Shown piece by piece: positions 25,262 through 35,299 of a stretch of DNA of 64,000 nucleotides (position 1 is its first letter; each line of letters starts with the position of its first letter). The notes beneath the pieces are model-generated. The model was given only the letters and a program-made list of their open reading frames with translations, searched no databases and was not told the DNA's origin. The stretch spans positions 407,519,652 through 407,583,651 of the forward strand of contig NC_057811.1 of the NCBI RefSeq assembly GCF_018294505.1, in the 5' to 3' direction. The position numbers and the translations under genes are program-made. Source of the DNA: Triticum aestivum (lineage: Eukaryota; Streptophyta; Magnoliopsida; Poales; Poaceae).

Positions 25262-26995
25262 TGAAGGAAATATGCCCTAGAGTCAATAATAAAGTTATTA
25301 TTTATTTCCTTATATCATGATAAATGTTTATTATTCATGCTAGAATTGTATTAACTGGAAACATAATACTTGTGTGAATACATAGACAAACAAAGTGTCA
25401 CTAGTATGCCTCTACTTGACTAGCTCGTTGATCAAAGATGGTTATGTTTCCTAGCCATTGACATGAGTTGTCATTTGATTAACGGGATCACATCATTAGG
25501 AGAATGATGTGATTGACTTGACCCATTCCGTTAGCTTAGCACTCGATCGTTTAGTATGTTGCTATTGCTTTCTTCATGACTTATACATGTTCCTATGACT
25601 ATGAGATTATGCAACTCCCGTTTACCGGAGGAACACTTTGTGTGCTACCAAACGTCACAACGTAACTGGGTGATTATAAAGGTGCTCTATAGGTGTCTCC
25701 GAAGGTACTTGTTGGGTTGGCGTATTTCGAGATTAGGATTTGTCACTCCGATTGTCGGAGAGGTATCTCTGGGCCCTCTCGGTAATACACATCACTTAAG
25801 CCTTGCAAGCATTGCAACTAATGAGTTGTTGCGAGATGATGTATTACAGAACGAGTAAAAAGACTTGCCGGTAACGAGATTGAACTAGGTATTGAGATAC
25901 CGACGATCGAACCTCGGGCAAGTAACATACCGATGACAAAGCGAACAACGTATGTTGTTATGCGGTCTGACCGATAAAGATCTTCGTAGAATATGTGGGA
26001 GCCAATATGAGCATCCAGGTTCCGCTATTGGTTATTGACCGGAGACGTGTCTCGGTCATGTCTACATAGTTCTCGAACCCGTAGGGTCCGCACGCTTAAC
26101 GTTTCGATGACAGTTATATTATGAGTTTATATGTTTTGATGTACTGAAGGTTGTTCGGAGTCCCGGATGTGATCACGGACATGATGAGGAGTCTCGAAAT
26201 GGTCGAGACATAAAGATTGATATATTGGAAGCCTATGTTTGGATATCGGAAGTGTTCCGGGTGAAATCGGGATTTTACCGGAGTACCGGGAGGTTACCGG
26301 AACCCCCCGGCAACATAATGGGCCTTAGTGGGCCTAGGTGGAAGAGAGGAGAGGCGGCTAGGGCAGGGCCGCGCGCCCCTCCCCCTAGTCCGAATAGGAC
26401 AAGGAGAAAGGGGCGGCGCCCCCCTTCCTTCTTCTCCCTCTTCTCTTTCCCCCCTCCCAAGTCCTAATCCAACTAGGAAAAGGGGGGAGTCCTACTCCCG
26501 GTGGGAGTAGGACTCCTCCTGGCGCGCCCAAGGCTGGCCGCACCTCCCCCCCCTTTGATCCTTTATATACGGGGGCAGGGGGTACCCCATAGACACAACA
26601 ATTGATCATTGATCTCTTAGACGTGTGCGGTGCCCCCTCCACCATATTACACCTCGATAATATCGTAGCGGTGCTTAGGCGAAGCCCTGCGTCGGTAGAA
26701 CATCATCATCGTCACCACGCCGTCGTGCGGACGAAACTCTCCCTCAACACTCGGCTGGATCGGAGTTCGAGGGACGTCATCGAGCTGAACGTGTGCTGAA
26801 CTCGGAGGTGTCGTACGTTCGGTACTTGATCAGTCGGATCATGAAGACGTACGACTACATCAACCGTGTTGTGTTAACGCTTCCGCTTTCGGTCTACGAG
26901 GGTACGTGGACAACACTCTCCCCTCTCGTTGCTATGCATCACCATGATCTTGCGTGTGCGTAGGAAATTTTTTGAAATTACTACGTTCCCCAACA
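25262..26995 (+). repeat. Second full LTR of Copia element
   Basis: A 1734-bp copy of the 5' LTR. It is followed not by host DNA but by a second primer site and leader, so it is internal to the inserted unit. Confidence 0.93.
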
Positions 26996-27360
26996 GTGGC
27001 ATCCGAGCCTGGTTTTATGCGTAGATGTCATATGCACGAGTAGAACACAAGTGAGTTGTGGGCGATATAACTCATACTGCTTACCAGCATGTCATACTTT
27101 GGTTCAGCGGTATTGTTGGATGAAGCGGCCCGGACTGACATTACGCGTACGCTTACGCGAGACTGGTTCTTCCGACGTGCTTTGCACAGAGGTGGCTAGC
27201 GGGTGTCAGTTTCTCCAACTTTAGTTGAACCGAGGGTACGTGGACAACACTCTCCCCTCTCGTTGCTATGCATCACCATGATCTTGCGGTGGCTTCGCGG
27301 TTCCACAACAGCGGCTCCGCAGTTCGTGGAAATTTTTTGAAATTACTACGTTCCCCAACA
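26996..27360 (+). repeat. Leader copy fused to the tail of a third Copia LTR
   Basis: 26996-27234 repeats the leader at 20013-20251. At CGAG (27231-27234), a four-base match shared by leader (20248-20251) and LTR (26897-26900), the sequence switches to the LTR tail. The tail has 41 bases (27289-27329) in place of ten found in the other LTRs, then ends ACGTTCCCCAACA at 27360, followed by the CATAT duplication. Confidence 0.92.
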
Positions 27361-27365
27361 CATAT

Positions 27366-27542
27366 CTCCACAACGGCGGCTCTGCGGTTCGCCACCTGTC
27401 CGGAATGATCGGTCAACACATGGTCAAAGAGCCTGTACGCATCACATACATGCAACAGTGACCGTATATTTACATCCCATCATATATAATGACCGTAACG
27501 AGCGTATTTCAAAATTGAGTGACTATATACTTCAGTGCCTAA
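27366..27542. other. Host flank between Copia and Harbinger elements
   Basis: Continuation of the DNA seen at 17336-18279. It begins with a CGG-containing word (27367-27391) that resembles the filler in the third LTR. No gene is visible. The TAA duplication of the Harbinger element is at 27540-27542. Confidence 0.6.
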
Positions 27543-29143
27543 GAGCATCTCCAACAGCCGCGCCAAACTAGGGCCGTGCCGCAAAATTGCCCGTTTTAGC
27601 GCGCGCGCAACCAATATAGTTGCTCCAGCGGGCGCGCAAAAACAGCGTGCGCGGCATATGTAGTTCAGCGCGCGGGCCGAAACTCAATCGCGCGCCGCTT
27701 ATTTGCTGCGCCCGCTCCCGCGCACTGGACTCTCGCGCGCTCGCTCGCAACTCCCACCCCCATCCAACCACGCCGCCGCCGCCGACCGCGCCACCCGGCG
27801 ACCGTTCCCCGGCCTATCCCCGCCCCGCGGCGACTTCTCCGCCCCCACCCCCCCTCTAGTCCCGCCCCCCCTCGCGCGCGTCCGTCCTCCGACGAACAGC
27901 GCCCGCGCGCTCGCTGCCGCTCGCCGCCCACAAGGTGTTCGACAAAACGCCTAGAAGGTATGTATTGCTCAAAAGCCATGAATTTCGTGCATGTTGATTG
28001 TAGTTTTTATAGCATAGTATTGAACATTGTAGATGAGTTCGTCGTATGATTCTTCCGAAGAAGAATTTGATATGGAAGAGGAGGAGGATCTTGCAATGAT
28101 CCTAGCTATGCATATCAATAAAAAACCGAAGCACGATGGTTCGGTTATGGGTCGGCAGAAAATTTGGAGGGATAGGATCGATGCCCACAACAGATTGATC
28201 AGACATTATTTTGCGGAGAATCCCACATACCCCGAGTCGTATTTTCGTCGCCGGTTTAGGATGAGCACCGAGTTGTTCAGGCGCATTGCAGAGAAACTAG
28301 CGAGCCATGACCGCTTTTTTTAGCAAAGGAGGAATGCCGCCGGAGAGCTCGGGCATAGCACCTTTCAGAAGGTGACAGCCGCTTTGCGTATGTTGGCATA
28401 CGGTATACCGGCTGATCTAGTTGATGATCACTTGGCTATGGGTGAGAGCCAAGCCATCATGTGTGTCAAGCGCTTCGCAGTCGGAATTGTGCAAGTGTTT
28501 GGCGAGGAGTATTTGAGATCTCCCAATGCTGAAGATGCCGCAAGGCTATTGGCGATGAACAAAGCTCGCGGCTTTCCTGGCATGCTTGGCTCAATAGATT
28601 GCATGCATTGGAGTTGGAAGAATTGTCCAAAGGCATGTCATGGGCAATTCCACGGCCAAAAAAAGGGTTCCACTATAATCCTTGAAGCGGTGGCCGATCA
28701 AGAGACTTGGATTTGGCATGCATTCTTTGGAATGCTTGGATCTTTGAATGACATCAATGTTGTCAACCGGTCACCACTGATGAATAAGATTGCAAATGGT
28801 GAGTTGCCACTGGTGAGTTTGTAGCAAATGGCCGTACATACAACTATGGCTATTATCTAGCGGATGGCATCTATCCAAAGTGGCAAACCTTTGTCAAGCC
28901 GTTGAAAAAGCCAGAAGGTAAGAAAAATCTTGATTTCCACAATGCTCAGGCGGCGGCTAGAAAAGATGTGGAGAGAGCTTTTGGGATTTTGCAAGCCCAA
29001 TTTGCTATTGTGAGAGGACCGGCTAGATTTTGGGATCAGAAAATGCTTTGGTACATCATGCACGCTTGTGTGATCATGCATAACATGATCATCGAGAATG
29101 AGCGTGGCCAAGATGTAGACTACTCTCAGTATGAGCTCTTGGG

Positions 29144-29509
29144 TGTTAGAATAAATCCGAGATACGCGGTCGATCCACCGAGGAACAAGCAATCACATCA
29201 CATGACGACACCGAGATTTGTTAACGAGGTTCGGCGAACTCGCCTACTCCCTGAGGCAATGACTATGGGGCGCTCCTCCCCGAGATACTGCAACACCGGC
29301 CACCCGGGCGTCGGCACAAGCCGCCATTACCCCCTTGCGAACCTGTCGCTATCTAGTCGTCATGAGTTACAAGGTGGGGTGCCTCCTCATATATAAGAGG
29401 CCAAGGGTACAACGTGTCCGACTCCGACACTACAAGTATCCTACCCACACTACAACACCAAGTCCAAGTGTAAACCAACTAGTACAAAATATTCGACACA
29501 AACACAACA
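29144..29509 (-). repeat. 3' LTR of gag-only Copia
   Basis: On the plus strand it begins TGTTAGAATAAATC and ends AACACAACA. The adjoining minus-strand sequence CAAGGTGGAGTT (29510-29521) is the polypurine tract, so this is the 3' LTR. Confidence 0.92.
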
Positions 29510-29601
29510 AACTCCACCTTGGCGAATATTCTCCACCACCTTGAATTTGTCCATGCGTCAAACTTCCATGTACTCCGGACTTGTGTTGTCTTCTTCATAG
29601 C

Positions 29602-30867
29602 TTACTGTGAGCTACTCGACGAGTCTGCCCCAGACCCGCCGCCGCCGTGAGACCCCGCTGCTACTCCTGCAACTCCAGTCTCCGTGACTCCACCTGCAAT
29701 AGTGCTCCCTTGCAACTTGTAAAGATGCGAAGCCGTCCTCTCTCCAATCATCACGGTCACCTTATCTTCCATGATTCTCATGGTCTTCCTATCCCGATCG
29801 CAACGGAATACTATACCACCATCATGAAGAACACCAAGCGAAATTAGATTCCTCCTTAGCCCTGGCACATGCCTGACTCCCCGCTCGACTCCGTCAAACA
29901 TCTTGATTTTGATGTCACCTACTCCAGCAACACGATAACCTGTGTCATCGCCCACATAGGCTAAACCAAACTCACCAGACTTGTACGAAGAGAACCACTC
30001 CCTGTTGGGTGTCGCATGAAAAGAGCAAGCTGAATCCAACATCCACGCTTCACCTTCGGTTGACCGCCTGTCTGATACTATGAGAACATCACTACTGCTG
30101 TCTGAGTCATCACCATGAGTTGCCTTGTTAGCACTTGCCCCACTATTGAGTTCTGGACAGTCCTTTCTCATATGTCCCCACTGCTTACACTTGTGACACT
30201 GTATATTCTTTTTCTTTTTCTTGTTCTTCCCAGCCTCATATCCCTTCCGCCACTGCTCACCCTTGACTAGCAAACCTTCACCATGAGAGACTTCCACCGC
30301 GTTCTTCTTTCTCATATCATAAGATAGCAATGCCGCAGTAGTATCCTCATTCTTGACGGTCTCCTTGCCGTGCGTCAAAGTAGTGATCAAATGGTCATAG
30401 GATGATGGCAACGAACAAAGAAGCAGAATTGCCCTATCCTCGTCGTCAACCGTTGCACCCAAGCGTGCTAGATCCGTCACGACTTGATTAAAGGCGTTCA
30501 TATACTCCACAAGATCTGACCCCTCCTGCATCCTCATCCCATACAACTTTTGCTTCAGATACACCTTGGTCGTTGCAGTCTTGGACATAAACTGACTTTC
30601 CAGCTTCTCCCAGATCTTCTTCGGCGAATTCTCATCCATCACATGATAAATAACCTGGTCCGACAGACACAACCGTATAGTCCCGGCTGCTTTCAACTGT
30701 AACTCCTCCCAGTCATCCGCCTCCATCTTAGCTGGCTTGGCTTCCTGCAACAACGCCTTCAAGCATCCATGTTGTGCCAACAAATCTTTCACCCTTGTCT
30801 GCCATAACCCAAAGCTTCCAGTTCCGTTGAACTTCTCCACCTCAAACCTGGTACCCGGTGGTGCCAT
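29602..30867 (-). CDS. Copia gag with retropepsin-like tail, 421 aa, intact
   Basis: The reading frame is complete from ATG at 30867 to the stop at 29602. It starts MAPPGTRFEVEKFNGTGSF, a usual Copia gag start. A UBN2-type gag region follows (KIWEKLESQFMSKTATTK, residues about 85-105), then a lysine run and the zinc knuckle CHKCKQWGHMRKDC near residue 225. Next is a protease-like part with WMLDSACSFHATP near residue 277. The protein ends in a Gly/Ser-rich tail where integrase would begin, so the frame was closed by deletion of pol. It would make virus-like-particle protein but needs reverse transcriptase from another element (inference). The open frame, despite about 3.5 percent LTR divergence, is notable. 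Confidence 0.88.
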   Translation of the reverse strand: MAPPGTRFEVEKFNGTGSFGLWQTRVKDLLAQHGCLKALLQEAKPAKMEADDWEELQLKAAGTIRLCLSDQVIYHVMDENSPKKIWEKLESQFMSKTATTKVYLKQKLYGMRMQEGSDLVEYMNAFNQVVTDLARLGATVDDEDRAILLLCSLPSSYDHLITTLTHGKETVKNEDTTAALLSYDMRKKNAVEVSHGEGLLVKGEQWRKGYEAGKNKKKKKNIQCHKCKQWGHMRKDCPELNSGASANKATHGDDSDSSSDVLIVSDRRSTEGEAWMLDSACSFHATPNREWFSSYKSGEFGLAYVGDDTGYRVAGVGDIKIKMFDGVERGVRHVPGLRRNLISLGVLHDGGIVFRCDRDRKTMRIMEDKVTVMIGERTASHLYKLQGSTIAGGVTETGVAGVAAGSHGGGGSGADSSSSSQ

Positions 30868-31524
30868 GGTTCTTTGTACGGCTGACCCTGCGAAAAATTA
30901 TCTGAGCTTTGCACACGATGCCCAAAGTACGCAAACTGAACCTCCGGTCCTCCACGTACTACTAGCACTTCCAACCAAAAACCTCCTTTTGTCTTCACAT
31001 GTATAGCTACTTTGATCTTGGCTCAACTTTCCGATGCTAGCGAAACTTGCTTTGCCTCAGCCCTTGCCTTCCGATGTGTTGCTACGTATCAATGCACTTG
31101 TTTCTGGCCGATCTGATCTCTTGCCTCTATCTGGTGTGCGTCCCTGCGGCTGCCTTTTAATGTGCGCTTGCACGGCTAGCAATCCGGCCTGGACACGAGA
31201 GCGAACTCTCCAGGGACTCGGTCCCTCTTTTGTTTCCAAAACAAACTCGGTCATATGATGGCAATCAGCCTGGCTCTTCCTCTGCACGTACGTGCCACGC
31301 ACGGCTACAGTCTACACGGTGCACGCTAGCGGGCCATATGGGCCGCATCGACAGCGTTGCTGCCGCAACTTCCGTGACTAGCGTGTGCAGCCACCACGTG
31401 CAGTACAAACTCGCCGAGATCTCCAACTCGAGTCTGACCACCAGGCGGCGATTCCGATCAACTAGCCAGCTGCTTCCAGTCGCTTCTTAATCCTTTCGAT
31501 CAACAAAACATGCCTCGAGATAAC

Positions 31525-31541
31525 CTAGCTCTGATACCACT
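31525..31541 (-). other. Primer binding site of gag-only Copia
   Basis: The minus strand next to the right LTR reads AGTGGTATCAGAGCTAGG, a full match to the initiator-methionine tRNA 3' end (TGGTATCAGAGC). Confidence 0.88.
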
Positions 31542-31904
31542 TGTTAGAATAAATCAGATACGCGGTCGATCCACCGAGGAACAAGCAATCACATCACATG
31601 ACGACACCGAGATTCGTTAACGAGGTTCGGCGAACTCGCCTACTCCCCGGGGCAATGACTACGAGCGCTCCTCCCCGAGATACTGCAACACCGGCCACCC
31701 GGGCGCCGGCACAAGCCGCCAGCACCCCCTTGCGAACCTGTCGCTATCTAGTCGTCATGAGTTACAACGTGGGGTGCCTCCTCATATATAAGAGGCCAAG
31801 GGTACAACGTGTCCGACTCCGACACTACAAGTATCCTACCCATACTACAACACCAAGTCCAAGCGTAACCCAACTAGTACAAAATATTCGACACAAACAC
31901 AACA
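31542..31904 (-). repeat. 5' LTR of gag-only Copia
   Basis: A 363-bp partner of 29144-29509 with the same TGTTAGAAT...CACAACA ends. It is followed by the TTGGG duplication and then transposase coding sequence. Confidence 0.92.
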
Positions 31905-32371
31905 TTGGGACATCCCGTGCGAGTGCGACGGAGGGCTGAAAGGGTGGCCCGTTTTGTTGCCTCCTATCATGCCATTCGACGTCCCGCAGCGCATAATGAT
32001 CTTCAGAAGGATCTCATTGAGGAGTGGTGGGCATGGAATGGACGACAAAGAGCATCATGATTTGTGCGTTCGATATTGTATTGTTGAACTGTTTGTTGTG
32101 TTTATTGCACTATTTGTTGTATTGAACGATAAACTGTTTGTTTGAGTTGTAATAACGAAATTGAACTATTTATTTTGATTTATTTTTATTTGTGTTTGAT
32201 CTTTTTGCTTCTGTTTTGGAATGCATATGTTGTTTGTGCGAGAGTCGCGCGCGCTGCATTTTAGCGCGGCTGCTGGAGCCAACGCTGCGCGCCGTGCCAA
32301 ATCAGACGATGGGCGCACGTCAAAACAGTTTTTAGCGCGCGTCGCGTCGGCGCCTATTGGAGATGCTCTAA

Positions 32372-32884
32372 GAAAACCAGCGATGAAACTCGCTCCGCGA
32401 TCCCAACCATTTTATATTTCTACATGCTGAGACCCAACCTTCACAGCGAAGCAAATCTCGTAGTACTTTGCTTCGTGTCGTCCGTGTACGAATCTCCCTT
32501 TCGTCGCTTGACCGCAGTTCGATCAGAGCCGTCCACGACGATTTCCGTGGTCGGCACGAAGGTTCTCGTCTCCGCCCGCCCCGTACTGACTCAGCCATCG
32601 AGCCCCTCGAACGTGTCGTCCGTCTAAATCTGGCGCGCCTGCCTGCACCGCGTCTACAAGAACCGCTCCAACCCAACCTCCTCCTCGCCTCGCCACGCCA
32701 TAGACCCATTCCACCCAAAAGCCCCCCCAGATCGATCCCCTCCCCGCTCCCCTCGCTAAAGCCGAAATCCCCCGGCGCACACGCACGCACGCACCCCAGA
32801 GTTTTCCCCATCCCCAATCTCCCAAATCCCATCTCCCAAGCAAAGCGATCTCCGGCGAATCGGAAGGCGAGAGATCCGGCCGCG
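32372..32884 (+). promoter_or_regulatory. Upstream region of the BAP31-like gene
   Basis: The Harbinger element ends 516 bases before the start codon, so all distal promoter sequence is now beyond that transposon. A weak TATA-like word (TTTTATATTTC) is near 32410. An inverted repeat GCGAAGCAAA / TTTGCTTCG lies at about 32442-32475. The last 200 bases are C-rich and probably 5' UTR. Confidence 0.45.
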
Positions 32885-33283
32885 ATGGCGCTGGAGTGGG
32901 TGGTGCTGGGGTACGCGGCGGGCGCGGAGGCCATCATGCTGCTGCTGCTGACCCTGCCGGGCCTCGACGCGCTCCGGCGCGGGATGATCTCCGTGGTGCG
33001 GAGCGCGCTCAAGCCCATGATGTCGGTGGTGCCCTTCTGCCTCTTCCTGCTCATGGACATCTACTGGAAGTACGAGATGCGGCCCACCTGCGACGACGAG
33101 CACGCCTGCACCCCCTCCGAGCACCTCCGCCACCAGAAGTCCATCATGAAGTCCCAGCGCAACGCCCTCCTCATCGCCGCCGCGCTGCTCCTCTACTGGA
33201 TCCTCTTCTCCGTCACCTCCCTCGTCGTCAAGCTCGACCACCTCCAGCAGCGCGTCGACAAGCTCAAGAAGCGCGACGACTGA
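32885..33283 (+). CDS. BAP31-like ER membrane protein, 132 aa
   Basis: A single-exon gene with a complete frame. It starts at ATG 32885 in a good context (GCGATGGCG). An upstream extension of the same frame is open but is low-complexity and unlike any family member. Three hydrophobic segments are visible: residues 4-26, 45-61 and 93-115. The DIYWKYE stretch after the second segment and the layout fit plant homologues of B-cell receptor-associated protein 31, ER membrane proteins that in animals handle export of membrane cargo. The C-terminus (HLQQRVDKLKKRDD) is a short heptad-like stretch with a di-lysine near the end, similar to ER-retrieval signals but not an exact KKXX. The long cytosolic coiled coil of animal BAP31 is missing, as in many short plant forms. 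The precise role in plants is not established. Confidence 0.87.
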   Translation: MALEWVVLGYAAGAEAIMLLLLTLPGLDALRRGMISVVRSALKPMMSVVPFCLFLLMDIYWKYEMRPTCDDEHACTPSEHLRHQKSIMKSQRNALLIAAALLLYWILFSVTSLVVKLDHLQQRVDKLKKRDD

Positions 33284-35299
33284 TCCCCCTCCCCATCGTG
33301 TCACGGCCCCGGCCGACGGTGTCGTTGCTCCGTCTTCTCCCGCGTTTATGTTCCTCCTAGATACACCCTGTGATGCATGTGTTCCGTGTTCTTGTTCCTT
33401 TGTAGTGTGGATGTTTGAGATCGTGATCCGGATTTCGCTAGCGTTCTGTTATCACTTACCTGCTTCAGATCTAGTTCGAGTAAAATAGGTCTTTATGCGA
33501 TAAAGATCATCATGAACACTGTTCCTGCAAAACGTTCTTGCGAATGTGTCTCAGAACCATAAATTTGGATAGCCATGCTGGAATCATACTTCTCATTAAC
33601 TTGTTGCTCATGGATGTTTGTTGATTTCTCTTGCCACATGCTTGAGAAATTTAGTTCAGGCCCCATGGGAACCGGAATAGTGCGTGTTTAGTTGCCCTGG
33701 TTGTGGAAGGTATCGAGTCTCTGGCTTTGCTGCGGGAGCCCCAGATGCTTGCCTTGGTGGGAGATGATAGTTTCAAGATTTCTTTGGCGAATGTTTGTTA
33801 TTACGGTGGTTTGAATGGAAATTGGTTTGGGTCTGGAATGTGAGTTGATTTATGTCACAAGATGGAAGAATGCCGGCTTTTTATTGGGTGATTCTAGTTC
33901 TATAGTGGGAGAGACTTGTAATTTACAGTACCATTTTGTGAAGGGAAACAAAAAAGAAGGTATAATACTCTGGTTCTGGTCATGAAGAACATATGATGCT
34001 AGTTTTTATTCATAACCTGGGTCAGCCTTTAGTAATAGTATAGGATTTGAGTGTTGAAGCAGCTTCAGAAAACTTGATCCATCTTCTGTTCTTCTATGTT
34101 TTCTGTAACTTCCATTTTAGCTATTGATTTGTGTGGGCTGATTGTTTTGGAATGCATGCCTTCTTTGGATTCGTTCGTTGTTGCTTGATGTTTGCAGTGC
34201 TTTATTATTTCTATGTTTGCAACTTTCCATCTGAATTTGGTAAAGCAAACGGCTATTGACAAGTTTGAATCAGTAAATGATGAATTGCTGATGCTTTAAG
34301 TTTGAACAACAGCAATTCTGCTGACGAAATTTGATCAAAGTGTTTGTGATATCTCCTCTGTTCTCATGTTGTTGCTGTCCGCTTCAAACAATTTGCTGCT
34401 GCCCCCTCAAGTATCTAGATCCTGCAGTTAAAAAAGGGAAGTATCTAAATCCTGGGCCTCACGAGCATCTTTTGATCATTGATGTGTTCTCTGTTCTGTA
34501 ACCTGAAATCTCTTGCCCTTCTCGTTGAAAAGTGAAGTCAAAATTTATGCCCACTTGTCTTTGATCTTTTGGAGAACCATCTTTGATTTATAATATGCCT
34601 ACAGTCTTATCATATCGAATTAATGTTATGGGCTTGAGGTGGCAACATCCTGATGAAAATCAGGGGAGAGGGTATCGGTAAGTTAAGCATTTTTTTAATG
34701 CCTGCTTCTCTAATCTTTTGGAGAATTTGATCGCATCTGAAACTTGGTTGGATGCTACAAATAAATATGGGAAAGACTGTGCCTGTTATGCTTCAGAAGA
34801 TCGTCGGTAATTGCTTCGTATAGACTGTTCAGTGGACGAGTTTTGAGCCAATATCCCTATCCATCACGCAGAAGCATGTGCTTGCGATTGTTCAAAGTTT
34901 AAAGGTTGGCTGAAATCTGGTGAAGCTGGATGTTTATTGGATGGGAGCTTGATTCGCCAACAAGTGTACATTATGTGTTCTGCTGTCATAATGTGCCCGG
35001 TGTTCAGATATTTGGTGTGCTCTTCTGTCTCTCCCAACATCTCTGAACTGCTAATGTCCGGTGGTATTGCGTCCGCAAGGTTTTAGACACATCTTTCTCT
35101 TTGTTCTTGTTCCTGTGCAGAGCTCAAGCAACGAGGTCTGAAGTAAACGAAAGTTTGTGTCATTCTATAATAAAAGAAAAATTCAGTATGAATTCCGCAC
35201 AAATTAAAAGCATATGAATCTGCTATGTGTTTGGTTGTTGTTTGGGTGTATGCGTTTCTATTAGAGGCAGCAAGACAGAACTTCCTGTGTTTGTGTCAG
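33284..35299. other. 3' flank of BAP31-like gene, no gene recognised
   Basis: T-rich sequence of ordinary composition. It may include a 3' UTR with an intron: CCTGTGCAG at about 35112-35120 looks like a splice acceptor and is followed by ATAATAAAAG at 35166, a possible polyadenylation signal. Transcript data would be needed to decide. I recognise no transposon or protein. Confidence 0.4.

Larger units (their letters stand above)
18275..27365 (+). mobile_element. BARE/Angela-like Ty1/Copia element with an extra partial third LTR
   Basis: The outer target-site duplication is CATAT at 18275-18279 and 27361-27365. Inside are 5' LTR (18280-20012), primer site and leader, gag-pol (21243-25228), polypurine tract, 3' LTR (25262-26995), then a second copy of primer site and leader (26996-27234) fused to the last part of a third LTR (27231-27360). 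So the outer boundary is not the second LTR but the third. By eye the two full LTRs differ by about 25 substitutions and five or six one-base indels in 1733 bp, near 1.5 percent. With the usual grass LTR rate this suggests insertion within about the last million years (inference). Confidence 0.92.
29144..31904 (-). mobile_element. Gag-only non-autonomous Copia (TR-GAG type)
   Basis: Two LTRs of 366 and 363 bp flank a 2-kb interior. The target-site duplication is TTGGG (29139-29143 and 31905-31909). A methionine tRNA primer site lies next to the right LTR and a purine-rich tract next to the left LTR, both on the minus strand. The only gene is an intact gag with a protease-like tail; integrase, reverse transcriptase and RNase H are absent. 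By eye the LTRs differ at about 13 positions plus a few indels, near 3.5 percent. The layout matches the published TR-GAG class (terminal repeats with a GAG domain). Confidence 0.92.
28033..32060 (+). pseudogene. Harbinger transposase, broken by stop, frameshift and insertion
   Basis: The start is at 28033 (MSSSYDSSEEEF), after a likely 5' UTR intron (AAGGTATGT near 27956 to TTGTAG at 28032). The acidic N-terminus is followed by RRRFRMSTELFRRIAE, typical of HARBI1-like transposases. The DDE residues are visible in GSIDCMHW, SLNDINV and RKDVERAFGILQAQF. An in-frame TAG is at 28321-28323. A one-base loss near 28818 shifts the frame to the one used from 28824 to 29143. The Copia element interrupts codons after YELLG at 29143, and the C-terminus resumes at 31910 and ends with EEWWAWNGRQRAS at 32060. 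DDE catalysis is expected for the family; this copy is inactive. Confidence 0.9.
27543..32368 (+). mobile_element. PIF/Harbinger transposon carrying a Copia insertion
   Basis: Terminal inverted repeats are GAGCATCTCCAACAGCCGC (left) and GAGCATCTCCAATAGGCGC (right, inverted). The 3-bp duplication TAA at 27540-27542 and 32369-32371 is the PIF/Harbinger target preference. Subterminal regions are rich in GCGCGC words on both sides. The element holds a transposase gene and a 2.8-kb gag-only Copia insertion; without it the transposon is about 2.06 kb. I see no second, Myb-like gene, which full PIF elements usually carry. Confidence 0.9.

Noticed and set aside
31525..31541. tRNA gene-like match
   Set aside because: Only the short primer site complementary to a tRNA end, next to an LTR; no tRNA body.
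32468..32884. N-terminal extension of the BAP31-like frame by 139 codons
   Set aside because: The extension is Pro/Arg-rich, 5' UTR-like sequence; the ATG at 32885 gives the normal family start.
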